Below the pieces are notes generated by a model. The model saw only the letters and a program-made list of their open reading frames with translations. It made no database searches and was not told where the DNA came from. Positions 1 through 8,339 of a stretch of 64,000 nt of DNA are shown piece after piece (within the stretch, counting starts at the first letter, position 1; every line of letters begins with the position of its first letter). The position numbers and the translations under genes are program-made. Source of the DNA: Streptomyces sp. CB02959 (GTDB lineage Bacteria > Actinomycetota > Actinomycetes > Streptomycetales > Streptomycetaceae); the NCBI RefSeq assembly GCF_002803155.1, contig NZ_NNBP01000036.1:29343-93342 (forward strand). The letters run 5' to 3'.

Positions 1-1107
1 CTGACCCGGCTGTCCGCGGCGGGGATCCCCACGGTGGCGGTGGTCTTCGGGAACTCGACGGCCGGCGGCGCGTACGTCCCCGGGATGTCGGACCACGTGA
101 TCATGGTGAAGGAGCGGGCCAAGGTCTTCCTCGGCGGGCCGCCGCTGGTGAAGATGGCGACCGGTGAGGAGAGCGACGACGAGTCGCTCGGCGGGGCCGA
201 GATGCACGCCCGGACCTCCGGGCTCGCGGACTACTTCGCGGTCGACGAGCCCGATGCGCTGCGGCAGGCGCGGCGGGTGGTGGCCCGGCTCAACTGGCGC
301 AAGGCGCACGGCGATCCGGGCCCGGCCGAGCCGCCGAAGTACGACGAGGAGGAGCTGCTCGGGATCGTCCCGGGCGACCTCAAGGCGCCGTTCGATCCGC
401 GCGAGGTGATCGCCCGGATCGTGGACGGGTCGGACTTCGACGAGTTCAAACCGCTGTACGGGGCCAGCCTGGTCACGGGATGGGCCGAGCTGCACGGCTA
501 TCCGGTGGGGATCCTCGCCAACGCGCAGGGCGTGCTGTTCAGCGCGGAGTCGCAGAAGGCGGCGCAGTTCATCCAGCTGGCCAACCAGCGGGACATCCCG
601 CTGATCTTCCTGCACAACACCACCGGCTACATGGTCGGCAGGGAGTACGAGCAGGGCGGCATCATCAAACACGGCGCGATGATGATCAACGCGGTGTCCA
701 ACTCGCGGGTGCCGCACCTCTCGGTGCTGATGGGCGCCTCGTACGGGGCCGGGCACTACGGGATGTGCGGACGGGCCTACGACCCGCGGTTCCTGTTCGC
801 CTGGCCGAGCGCCAAATCCGCGGTGATGGGGCCGCAGCAGCTCGCCGGGGTGCTCTCCATCGTGGCGCGCGCCTCCGCGGCCGCGAAGGGGCAGCCGTAC
901 GACGAGGACGGCGACGCGGCGCTGCGCGCCATGGTGGAGCAGCAGATCGAAGCCGAATCGCTGCCGATGTTCCTGTCCGGGCGGCTGTACGACGACGGCG
1001 TCATCGACCCGCGCGACACCCGCACCGTCCTCGGCCTGTGTCTGTCCGCCGTCCACACCGCGCCGGTCGAGGGCGCGCGGGGCGGCTTCGGCGTCTTTCG
1101 GATGTGA
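1..1107 (+). CDS. acyl-CoA carboxylase carboxyltransferase (beta) subunit, 5' end outside window
   Basis: Carboxyltransferase half of a biotin-dependent acyl-CoA carboxylase, moving the carboxyl group from carboxybiotin to an acyl-CoA. The frame is open from base 1 with no start codon, so only the C-terminal 368 residues are here. Both halves of the crotonase-type fold are visible: FGNSTAGGAYVPGMSDH at the window edge, NTTGYMVG in the middle, and GASYGAGHYGMCGRAYDPR in the second half. The GAGHYGMCGRAY block resembles methylcrotonyl-CoA carboxylase beta subunits rather than propionyl/acetyl-CoA types (family knowledge); the true substrate is inference. The alpha subunit starts 6 bases after the stop, so the pair is probably translationally coupled in one operon. 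Confidence 0.93.
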   Translation: MTRLSAAGIPTVAVVFGNSTAGGAYVPGMSDHVIMVKERAKVFLGGPPLVKMATGEESDDESLGGAEMHARTSGLADYFAVDEPDALRQARRVVARLNWRKAHGDPGPAEPPKYDEEELLGIVPGDLKAPFDPREVIARIVDGSDFDEFKPLYGASLVTGWAELHGYPVGILANAQGVLFSAESQKAAQFIQLANQRDIPLIFLHNTTGYMVGREYEQGGIIKHGAMMINAVSNSRVPHLSVLMGASYGAGHYGMCGRAYDPRFLFAWPSAKSAVMGPQQLAGVLSIVARASAAAKGQPYDEDGDAALRAMVEQQIEAESLPMFLSGRLYDDGVIDPRDTRTVLGLCLSAVHTAPVEGARGGFGVFRM

Positions 1108-1113
1108 GGTTTC

Positions 1114-3174
1114 GTGACCACCAACGATTCCGCGGCAGTGACCATGACCGGGACTGATTCCGGGGCGGTGCCCATGGCCGGGTCCGCGCCCGGGACCGAT
1201 CCCGGGGCGGCCGGCCGCCCCGAGATCCGCTCGGTCCTCGTCGCCAACCGCGGTGAGATCGCCCGCCGCATCTTCCGCACCTGCCGGGAGCTGGGCATCG
1301 CCACCGTCGCCGTGTACTCCGACGCGGACGCGGACGCCGCGCACGTACGGGAGGCGGACGGCGCGGTCCGCCTGCCGGGAGAGGCGCCCGCGGACACCTA
1401 TCTGCGCGGTGAGCTGATCGTGAAGGCGGCGCTGGCGGCCGGGGCGGACGCGGTCCACCCCGGATACGGGTTCCTCTCCGAGAGCCATGCGTTCGCCGCC
1501 GCGGTCGCGGACGCGGGGCTGGTGTGGATCGGGCCGCCGCCCGCCGCCATCGAGGCGATGGCCTCCAAGACCCGCGCCAAGGAGCTGATGGCGGCGGCCG
1601 GGGTGCCGCTGCTGGCACCGGTCGATCCGGCCGCGGCCACCGCCGGGGACCTGCCGCTGCTGGTGAAGGCGGCGGCCGGCGGCGGTGGGCGGGGCATGCG
1701 CGTCGTGCGCGAACTGGCGGCGCTGGACGGCGAGTTGGCGTCGGCGCGGGCGGAGGCGGCGGCCGCGTTCGGGGACGGGGAGGTGTTCGTCGAGCCTTAT
1801 GTGGAGGGCGGGCGCCACGTCGAGGTGCAGGTCCTCGCCGACGCCCACGGCGCGGTCTGGACGCTCGGCACCCGCGACTGCTCGCTCCAGCGGCGCCACC
1901 AGAAGGTCATCGAGGAGGCCCCGGCCCCCGCACTGCCCGACGCGCTCCGGGACACCCTGCACCGGGCCGCCGCGCAGGCCGCGCGGGCCATCGACTACCG
2001 GGGCGCGGGCACCGTCGAGTTCCTGGTCTCTCCCGCTGACCCCGGCGGGCGGACCCCTGCCTCCGGCCGGGCGTACTTCCTGGAGATGAACACCCGCCTC
2101 CAGGTGGAGCACCCGGTCACCGAAGAGATCTACCGGCTCGACCTGGTGGCCCTCCAGATCGGCGTCGCCGAGGGGCGGCCGCTGCCCGCCGCGCTGCCCG
2201 AACCGCACGGCCACGCCGTCGAGGCCCGGCTCTACGCGGAGGACCCGGCGGCCGGCTGGCAGCCGCAGACCGGCACCGTGCACCGGATCGGCGTACCGGA
2301 CGGCGTGCGCCTGGACTCCGGCATCACCGACGGCGACACCGTGACCGTCCACTACGACCCGATGCTCGCCAAGGTCATCGCCTGGGCGCCCACCCGCGCC
2401 GAGGCCGTGCGCAAACTGGCCGGCGCGCTGGAACGGGCCCGGATCCACGGCCCGGTCACCAACCGCGACCTGCTGGTCCGCTCGCTGCGGCACCCCGAAT
2501 TCGCCGCCGCCACCGGACTGGACACCGGCTTCTACGACCGCAACCTCGACGCCCTCACCGGGGCCGGCGCTGCCGGGGACGGTACGGCCGGGACCCGTGC
2601 GGCCGGGGACGGCCTGTGCGCGCTGGCCGCCGCCCTCGCCGACGCGCACGGCCGCTCCCGCTTCGGAGGCTTCCGCAACGTCCCCGCCGGCCCGCAGGTC
2701 AAGAGCTACGCCTGCGCGGGCACCACCCACGAGGTCCGCTACCGGCTCGGGCGCACCGGACTCACCGCCGAGGACTTCCCCGGCGTCCGGCTCCTCGGCC
2801 TGTCCGCGGACCAGGTGGTGCTGGACGTCGACGGGCTGCGGCGGACGTTCGCGGTCGCCCGCTACGGCGACCGGGTCCACGTCGACTCGCCGCTGGGCGC
2901 CCGCACCCTCACCGCACTGCCCCGCTTCCCCGACCCCACCGCCCGTACGGAGCCCGGGTCGCTGCTCGCCCCGATGCCCGGCACGGTCGTCCGGATCGCG
3001 GACGGGCTGGCCGAGGGCGACCGCGTCACGGCCGGCCAGCCGCTGCTGTGGCTGGAGGCCATGAAGATGGAACACAGGATCACCGCACCGGCGGCCGGCA
3101 CCCTGACCGCCCTGCCCGCCCGCACGGGACAGCAGGTCGAGGTGGGCACACTGCTCGCCGTCGTCACCGACTGA
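1114..3174 (+). CDS. acyl-CoA carboxylase alpha subunit (biotin carboxylase plus biotin carrier)
   Basis: Carboxylates its own biotin with ATP and bicarbonate and passes the carboxyl group to the adjacent beta subunit. It has 686 residues, full length for a fused biotin carboxylase/BCCP subunit. In order: about 30 low-complexity residues, the N-domain start (RSVLVANRGEIARRI), ATP-grasp glycine loop (KAAAGGGGRGMRVV), active-site block EMNTRLQVEHPVTE, a linker domain, and the C-terminal biotinyl domain with EAMKMEH, where Lys651 should carry biotin. GTG at 1114 follows a short GAGG. The middle (about residues 485-500) is Gly/Ala-rich and probably a loop. Together with the acyl-CoA dehydrogenase and hydratase downstream it suggests breakdown of a branched or aromatic side-chain acyl-CoA, an inference from context. 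Confidence 0.95.
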   Translation: MTTNDSAAVTMTGTDSGAVPMAGSAPGTDPGAAGRPEIRSVLVANRGEIARRIFRTCRELGIATVAVYSDADADAAHVREADGAVRLPGEAPADTYLRGELIVKAALAAGADAVHPGYGFLSESHAFAAAVADAGLVWIGPPPAAIEAMASKTRAKELMAAAGVPLLAPVDPAAATAGDLPLLVKAAAGGGGRGMRVVRELAALDGELASARAEAAAAFGDGEVFVEPYVEGGRHVEVQVLADAHGAVWTLGTRDCSLQRRHQKVIEEAPAPALPDALRDTLHRAAAQAARAIDYRGAGTVEFLVSPADPGGRTPASGRAYFLEMNTRLQVEHPVTEEIYRLDLVALQIGVAEGRPLPAALPEPHGHAVEARLYAEDPAAGWQPQTGTVHRIGVPDGVRLDSGITDGDTVTVHYDPMLAKVIAWAPTRAEAVRKLAGALERARIHGPVTNRDLLVRSLRHPEFAAATGLDTGFYDRNLDALTGAGAAGDGTAGTRAAGDGLCALAAALADAHGRSRFGGFRNVPAGPQVKSYACAGTTHEVRYRLGRTGLTAEDFPGVRLLGLSADQVVLDVDGLRRTFAVARYGDRVHVDSPLGARTLTALPRFPDPTARTEPGSLLAPMPGTVVRIADGLAEGDRVTAGQPLLWLEAMKMEHRITAPAAGTLTALPARTGQQVEVGTLLAVVTD

Positions 3175-3270
3175 GGCCCGATCGGCACCCGCCACCCGAT
3201 ACCCGCCACCGATACCCATCACCTGGCACCCGCCATCCGCAGGCACTCACTCACCGCCCCAGGAGCCGTC

Positions 3271-4449
3271 ATGAGCAACGCCCTGAGCAACTCCGTGATC
3301 GAGTCCGAGGAACACCGCGCCCTGCGCGCCGCCGTCGCCGCACTCGGCAAGCGCTACGGCCGGGAGTACTTCACCACCGTCGTCGCCGAGGGCAAGCACA
3401 CCGACGAGCTGTGGCAGGACGCCGCCAAGGCCGGCTACCTCGGCGTGAACCTCCCCGAGGAGTACGGCGGCGGAGGCGCCGGAATCACCGAACTCTCCCT
3501 CGTACTGGAGGAGTTGGGGGCGGCCGGCTGCCCGCTGCTGATGCTGGTGGTCTCACCGGCGATCTGCGGCACGGTCATCGCCCGCTTCGGCACCGAGGAG
3601 CAGAAGCGCACCTGGCTGCCCGGACTGGCCGACGGCAGCCGCAAGATGGCCTTCGGCATCACCGAACCGGACGCCGGATCCAACTCGCACCGCATCACCA
3701 CCACCGCCCGCAAGGAGAGCGGCGGGGACTGGATCCTCAACGGGCGGAAGATCTTCGTCTCCGGCGTCGACATCGCCGACGCGACGCTGATCGTCGGCCG
3801 CACCGAGGACGCCCGCACCGGCAAGCTCAAGCCCTGCCTGTTCATCGTCCCGCGCGAGGCCCCAGGCTTCGGCCGCAGCCCCGTCGCGATGGAACTCGCC
3901 GCCCCGGAGAAGCAGTTCGAACTGACCCTGGACGACGTCCGGCTGCCCGCCGACGCCCTGGTGGGCGACGAGGACGCCGGACTGCTCCAACTCTTCGCCG
4001 GCCTCAACCCGGAACGCATCATGACCGCCGCGTTCGCCCTCGGCATGGGCCGCTACGCGCTCGCCAGGGCCGTCGACTACGCCCGCACCCGCCAGGTCTG
4101 GAAGGAGCCGATCGGCGCCCACCAGGCCCTCGCCCACCCGCTCGCCCAGTGCCACGTCGAACTGGAACTGGCCGGGCTGATGATGCGGAAGGCGGCGCTG
4201 CTGTATGACGCGGGCGACGACATGGCCGCCGGCGAGGCCGCCAACATGGCCAAGTACGCGGCGGCCGAGGCCGCGGTCCACACCGTCGACCAGGCCGTGC
4301 ACACCCTGGGCGGCAACGGCCTCACCCAGGAATACGGGCTGGCGTCCCTGATCACCGCCGCCCGGGTCGCGCGGATCGCACCGGTCAGCCGGGAGATGAT
4401 CCTCAACTTCATCTCCCACCAGTCCCTGGGGCTGCCGAAGTCGTACTGA
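3271..4449 (+). CDS. acyl-CoA dehydrogenase family protein
   Basis: FAD-dependent alpha,beta-desaturase of acyl-CoA esters, 392 residues, normal length for the family. Visible features: N-terminal helical domain (PEEYGGGGAGITE), the FAD/substrate strand FGITEPDAGSNSHRITTTA, a beta domain, and the C-terminal helical bundle ending VHTLGGNGLTQEYGLASLITAARVARI broken by the end of the protein. ATG at 3271 is preceded by AGGAG with 6-base spacing. Odd: the usual catalytic segment YEGTSEIQ near the C terminus reads IAPVSREMI here, so the glutamate base used by medium-chain enzymes is not at its normal place. The base may lie elsewhere, as in isovaleryl-CoA dehydrogenases, or the substrate differs. 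It follows the carboxylase by 96 bases of C-rich sequence and precedes the CoA ligase. Confidence 0.92.
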   Translation: MSNALSNSVIESEEHRALRAAVAALGKRYGREYFTTVVAEGKHTDELWQDAAKAGYLGVNLPEEYGGGGAGITELSLVLEELGAAGCPLLMLVVSPAICGTVIARFGTEEQKRTWLPGLADGSRKMAFGITEPDAGSNSHRITTTARKESGGDWILNGRKIFVSGVDIADATLIVGRTEDARTGKLKPCLFIVPREAPGFGRSPVAMELAAPEKQFELTLDDVRLPADALVGDEDAGLLQLFAGLNPERIMTAAFALGMGRYALARAVDYARTRQVWKEPIGAHQALAHPLAQCHVELELAGLMMRKAALLYDAGDDMAAGEAANMAKYAAAEAAVHTVDQAVHTLGGNGLTQEYGLASLITAARVARIAPVSREMILNFISHQSLGLPKSY

Positions 4450-4578
4450 GGAAGCGGTCGGTGCGCCGGCCCCGGCACCACCGGGCACGGCGCACCGACA
4501 CCCGCCGTACAGGGGGAAGTCCCACCGCCGTCCTGCGCCGCCACCGCCGCCCACTGCCGCACCCAGGGGAAGGTCCCT

Positions 4579-6312
4579 ATGGCATCCAAGGCGTCCCACC
4601 GCTCCGACCGCTCCCACCGCTCCGACCGCTCCGCCGACTCCGACCGTCCCGGCCACTCGCCCCGCTCCGACCGCTCCCGCGTCTTCCGCAGCGCGTACCC
4701 CGACGTCGCTCCCGTGGAACTGCCGCTCCACGAAGCCGTCCTCGGGCGGGCCGCCGCGTACGGCGCGCAGCCCGCCCTCGTCGACGCGCTCACCGGCACC
4801 ACACTCGACTACGCCCGGCTCGACCACCTCAGCCGCCGCCTGGCCGCCGCGCTCGCCGCCTCCGGGCTCCGCAAGGGCGACGTACTGGCCCTGCACAGTC
4901 CCAACTCGGTGCTCTTCCCCGTGGTGTGCTACGCCGTTTCGCGCTGCGGGGCGGCGGTCACCCCCGTCCACCCGCTCGCCACCGAGGCCGAGTTCGCCCG
5001 GCAGCTGACCGACTCCGGGGCGTCCCGGATCGTCACCGCGGCGGCGCTGCTGGACACCGCCCGGGGCGCCGCCCGCCAGGCCGGCGGCATCGCCGAGATC
5101 CTCCTCTGCGACCGCGCCGACGGCCACCGCTCCGTCCTCGACCTGCTCGACGACGACCACCCGGAGCCCGAACCGGAGATCGCCCCCGCGACCGACCTGG
5201 CCGCGCTCCCGTACTCCTCCGGCACCACCGGCACCCCCAAGGGCGTGCTGCTCACCCACCGCAACCTCGCCACCAACCTCGCCCAACTGGCCCCCGTGAT
5301 GGCCAACGGCCCAGGGGACCGCATCCTGGCGGTACTCCCGTTCTTCCACATCTACGGCTTCACCGCCCTGATGAACGCCCCCCTGCGCAACGGCGCCACC
5401 GTCGTCGTCCTGCCCCGCTTCGACCTGCGCCAGTTCCTCACCGCGATCGAGCGGCACCGGATCACCGAGATCTACACCGCACCCCCGATCGTGCTGGCGC
5501 TCGCCAAGCACCCGATGGTGACGGAGTTCGACCTCTCCTCCCTCCGGCGCATGCTGTGCGCCGCCGCACCCCTGGACGCCGGACTCGCCGCCGCCTGCGC
5601 CAGCCGGCTGGGCCTGCCCGCCGTCCTCCAGGCGTACGGGATGACCGAACTCTCCCCGGCCAGCCACGTCGTACCGCCCCACGCGGCCCACCCGTCACCC
5701 GGCGACCACCCCGCAACCCCGTCGCCACGCGCCGCAGTTCCGCTCCCGCCACCGGGCGCGGTCGGCACCCTCCTCCCCAGTACGGAGCTGCGGATCGTCT
5801 CCCTGGAGACCGGACGGGACCTCGGACCGGGGGAGAGCGGCGAGATCGTCATCCGGGGCCCGCAGGTGATGCGCGGCTACCTGGGACGCCCCGCCGAGAC
5901 CGACGCGATCGTCGACCCCGACGGCTGGCTGCACACCGGCGACATCGGACGCACCGACGCCGACGGCTGGCTGTATGTCGTCGACCGCGTCAAGGAGTTG
6001 ATCAAATACAAGGGCTACCAGGTGGCCCCCGCCGACCTGGAGGCACTGCTGCTCGCCCACCAGGCCATCGCGGACGCGGCCGTCATCGGCGTCACCGACG
6101 CGGACGGCAACGAGGTCCCCAAGGCGTTCGTCGTGCGCCAACAGGGGGCCGAACTCACCGCGGACGAGATCATCGCCTACGTTGCAGAGCGAGTTGCCCC
6201 GTACAAGAAGGTGCGCCGCGTGGAATTCCTGGACAGCGTGCCGCGGGCCACCACCGGAAAGATCCTGCGGCGCGAACTCCGCGCCAGGGAAAGGAGTTCG
6301 ACGGACCGATGA
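4579..6312 (+). CDS. 4-coumarate/cinnamate-CoA ligase family protein
   Basis: ATP-dependent acyl-CoA synthetase (ANL superfamily) that adenylates a carboxylic acid and makes its CoA thioester; by position and sequence it corresponds to the cinnamate/4-coumarate:CoA ligase known from Streptomyces (recognised, not searched). 577 residues. The P-loop-like motif YSSGTTGTPKGVLLTH lies at about residues 213-228, the A5-type YGMTELSPA at about 354-362, GWLHTGDIG at about 452-460, and the A10 lysine in PRATTGKILRRELRA near the C terminus. The first 34 residues are a Ser/Asp/Arg/His run (repeated HRSDRS) not needed by the fold, but ATG 4579 has a good AGGGGAAGG ribosome site. A Pro-rich insertion sits at about residues 370-390. 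The next gene overlaps by ATGA. Confidence 0.9.
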   Translation: MASKASHRSDRSHRSDRSADSDRPGHSPRSDRSRVFRSAYPDVAPVELPLHEAVLGRAAAYGAQPALVDALTGTTLDYARLDHLSRRLAAALAASGLRKGDVLALHSPNSVLFPVVCYAVSRCGAAVTPVHPLATEAEFARQLTDSGASRIVTAAALLDTARGAARQAGGIAEILLCDRADGHRSVLDLLDDDHPEPEPEIAPATDLAALPYSSGTTGTPKGVLLTHRNLATNLAQLAPVMANGPGDRILAVLPFFHIYGFTALMNAPLRNGATVVVLPRFDLRQFLTAIERHRITEIYTAPPIVLALAKHPMVTEFDLSSLRRMLCAAAPLDAGLAAACASRLGLPAVLQAYGMTELSPASHVVPPHAAHPSPGDHPATPSPRAAVPLPPPGAVGTLLPSTELRIVSLETGRDLGPGESGEIVIRGPQVMRGYLGRPAETDAIVDPDGWLHTGDIGRTDADGWLYVVDRVKELIKYKGYQVAPADLEALLLAHQAIADAAVIGVTDADGNEVPKAFVVRQQGAELTADEIIAYVAERVAPYKKVRRVEFLDSVPRATTGKILRRELRARERSSTDR

Positions 6313-7061
6313 CGTACGTGGAGCGCGCCCACGAGCGCGGAATCACCACCCTCACCCTCAACTCCCCCCACAACCGCAACGCCCTCTCCACCCGCCTGGT
6401 GACCGAACTGCACCAGGCCCTCGCGGACGCGGCCGCCGACGACGCCGTCCGGGCCGTGCTGCTCACCCACACCGGCGGCACGTTCTGCGCCGGCGCCGAC
6501 CTCTCCGAGGCCGCCTCGGGCGCCGCCAAGGACGGCCCCCTGGGGCTCGCCCGGCTGCTGCGGACCCTCGTGGAGCTCCCCAAACCGGTCGTCGCCCGGG
6601 TGACCGGCCACGTCCGGGCCGGCGGGCTCGGACTGCTCGGCGCCTGCGACCTCTCCGTCGCCGGCCCCGAGGCCACCTTCGCCTTCACCGAGGCCCGGCT
6701 CGGACTCGCCCCCGCGGTGATCTCGCTGCCGCTGCTGCCCCGGCTGGACGCCCGTGCCGCCGCCCGCTACTACCTCACCGGCGAGAAGTTCGGCCCGGCC
6801 GAGGCAGCCCGGATCGGACTGGTCACGCTCGCCGCCGACGACGCCGACACCGGCCTGGCGCCCCTCCTGGACGGCCTCCGCAAGGGCTCCCCCCAAGGAC
6901 TGGCCGAGTCCAAGAAACTCGTCACTGCCGAGGTGCTGGCCGCCTTCGACCGGGACACCGACGCGCTCGCCGAACAGTCCGCGCGGCTCTTCGGCTCCGC
7001 GGAGGCCCGCGAGGGCATGACCGCCTTCCTCGAACGACGGGACCCGGCATGGGTGCGCTGA
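6309..7061 (+). CDS. enoyl-CoA hydratase/isomerase family protein
   Basis: Crotonase-fold enzyme, 250 residues, expected to hydrate an enoyl-CoA made by the dehydrogenase upstream. Oxyanion-hole peptides are seen in FCAGADLSEA and RAGGLGLLGACDLSVAG. The second catalytic glutamate of crotonase is kept (FAFTEARLGLAP), but the first (the E of GGGCEL in crotonase) is replaced by Gly in AGGLGLLGACD, as in several single-glutamate family members. Start ATG 6309 overlaps the ligase stop (ATGA), showing translational coupling. The last codons overlap the TetR gene by 13 bases. Exact substrate is unknown. Confidence 0.9.
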   Translation: MTYVERAHERGITTLTLNSPHNRNALSTRLVTELHQALADAAADDAVRAVLLTHTGGTFCAGADLSEAASGAAKDGPLGLARLLRTLVELPKPVVARVTGHVRAGGLGLLGACDLSVAGPEATFAFTEARLGLAPAVISLPLLPRLDARAAARYYLTGEKFGPAEAARIGLVTLAADDADTGLAPLLDGLRKGSPQGLAESKKLVTAEVLAAFDRDTDALAEQSARLFGSAEAREGMTAFLERRDPAWVR

Positions 7062-7672
7062 CCCCGGCCCGCGGCTCCAAGGAACCCCAGCAGGAGCGCA
7101 GCCGCGCCACCCGGCTCAAGCTCCTGGAGGCCGCCGTCGCCTGCCTCGCCGAACGCGGCTGGACCGGCAGCACGGTCTCCGTCGTCGCCGAACGGGCGGG
7201 CGTCTCCCGAGGCGCCGCCCAGCACCACTTCCGCACCCGCGAGGACCTGTTCACCGCGGCCGTCGAGCACGTCGCCGAGAAACGCCAGGGCGCGCTCAAG
7301 GCCCTGGCACACAACCTGCCGCCCACCGGGTCCATCGCCCGCACCTGGATCATCGTCGAGGAGTTGGTCGGCCTCTACACCGGCCCGCTGTTCCGGGCCG
7401 CGCTGCACCTGTGGGTGGCCGCCTCCGACGAGGAACAGCTCCGCGAACGCGTCACCGCCCTGGAAGCCCGGGTCGGCCGCGAGGCGCACCGCACGGCGGT
7501 CGCACTGCTGACCGCCGACGAGTCCGTCCCCGGCGTCCGCGAAACCGTGCAGGGCCTGCTCGACATGGCCCGCGGCCTGGGCCTCGCCAACCTGCTGACC
7601 GACGACTCGGCCCGCCGGGACCGCGTGGTGGCCCAGTGGGCCAGGATCATCGACTCGACCCTTTCCGTGTAG
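7049..7672 (+). CDS. TetR/AcrR family transcriptional regulator
   Basis: 207-residue one-component repressor. The N-terminal TetR helix-turn-helix is clear: ATRLKLLEAAVACLAERGW, then STVSVVAERAGVSRGAAQHH and FRTREDLFTAAVEHVAEK, followed by an all-helical ligand domain. ATG 7049 lies inside the hydratase gene (13-base overlap), so it is the last gene of the operon and probably controls it in response to an acyl-CoA or aromatic acid; that is inference from position. The operon promoter lies before the window, so no operator can be shown. The repetitive element begins within a few bases of its stop codon. Confidence 0.93.
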   Translation: MGALTPARGSKEPQQERSRATRLKLLEAAVACLAERGWTGSTVSVVAERAGVSRGAAQHHFRTREDLFTAAVEHVAEKRQGALKALAHNLPPTGSIARTWIIVEELVGLYTGPLFRAALHLWVAASDEEQLRERVTALEARVGREAHRTAVALLTADESVPGVRETVQGLLDMARGLGLANLLTDDSARRDRVVAQWARIIDSTLSV

Positions 7673-7793
7673 CGGTTGTGCCCGCACGTTGTCGGCGTCC
7701 CCGCCGTGGGGGTTCGCGTTTTGCGCCTGGCGGCGCGGGCGGGTCCGCTGCGCGGGGCCGGTCCGCTGCGCGGGGCTGGTCGGGTGCGGTGCC

Positions 7794-7862
7794 GGGTCTG
7801 TGGGGTGGGGGTGTGCCGGACTGCTGCGCTTTACGTCCGGCACACCCCCACCCCACAGACCC
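7794..7862. repeat. perfect 27-bp hairpin A of the repeat pair
   Basis: Arms 7794-7820 and 7836-7862 are perfectly complementary over 27 bp; the loop ctgctgcgctttacg is 15 nt. It lies 121 bases after the TetR stop and could also end transcription, but no T-run follows. Its loop is the exact reverse complement of the loop of hairpin B. Confidence 0.9.
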
Positions 7863-8039
7863 GTCCCCTCCCGTTGGTGGGTGGAATTCAGGTGAGTTGG
7901 GGTGCTCGTAGTGGGACGGTGCGGGTCCGCTGTCGAGTGGTGACCGGGTCGACTGGGTGACCGGGTCGAGTAGCAACCAGTAGGCGACCACTCGACAACA
8001 GCCCCCACCCACCGTCTTTCCCCACCACCACCGGGAGGG

Positions 8040-8110
8040 GTCGGGGCGGAGGGGTCGGTGTGCAGGACGTAAAGCGCAGCAGTCCTGCACACCGACCCCT
8101 CCGACCCGAC
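8040..8110. repeat. hairpin B of the repeat pair, same loop in opposite orientation
   Basis: Arms 8048-8067 and 8083-8102 pair perfectly over 20 bp and extend to 8040-8110 with a single mismatch. The 15-nt loop cgtaaagcgcagcag (8068-8082) is the exact reverse complement of the loop of hairpin A, while the stems differ by paired substitutions, for example a C:G pair in A is A:T in B beside the loop. Confidence 0.9.
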
Positions 8111-8339
8111 ACCGCACCCAACAGCCCCGCGCAGCGGACAACAGCCAGCGCCGCAGGCGGAAAACAGCAACTCCCACGGCGGGACAGCCGACAACGTACG
8201 GGGCCAAAAAAGCGCAGCGGACAACAGCCCGCCGCCAGGGGACACGGCGCCGCACGGCGGCAACGTACGAGCGGGCCCGCGCCGCCAGGCGCAACGGCGA
8301 GCAACCCCCACGGCGGGACAGCCAAAAACGTGCGGGGGC

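Noticed and set aside
3553..5691. 712-codon minus-strand frame antisense to the acyl-CoA dehydrogenase and ligase
   Set aside because: Gly/Val/Arg-rich translation typical of shadow frames; the sense genes are certain.
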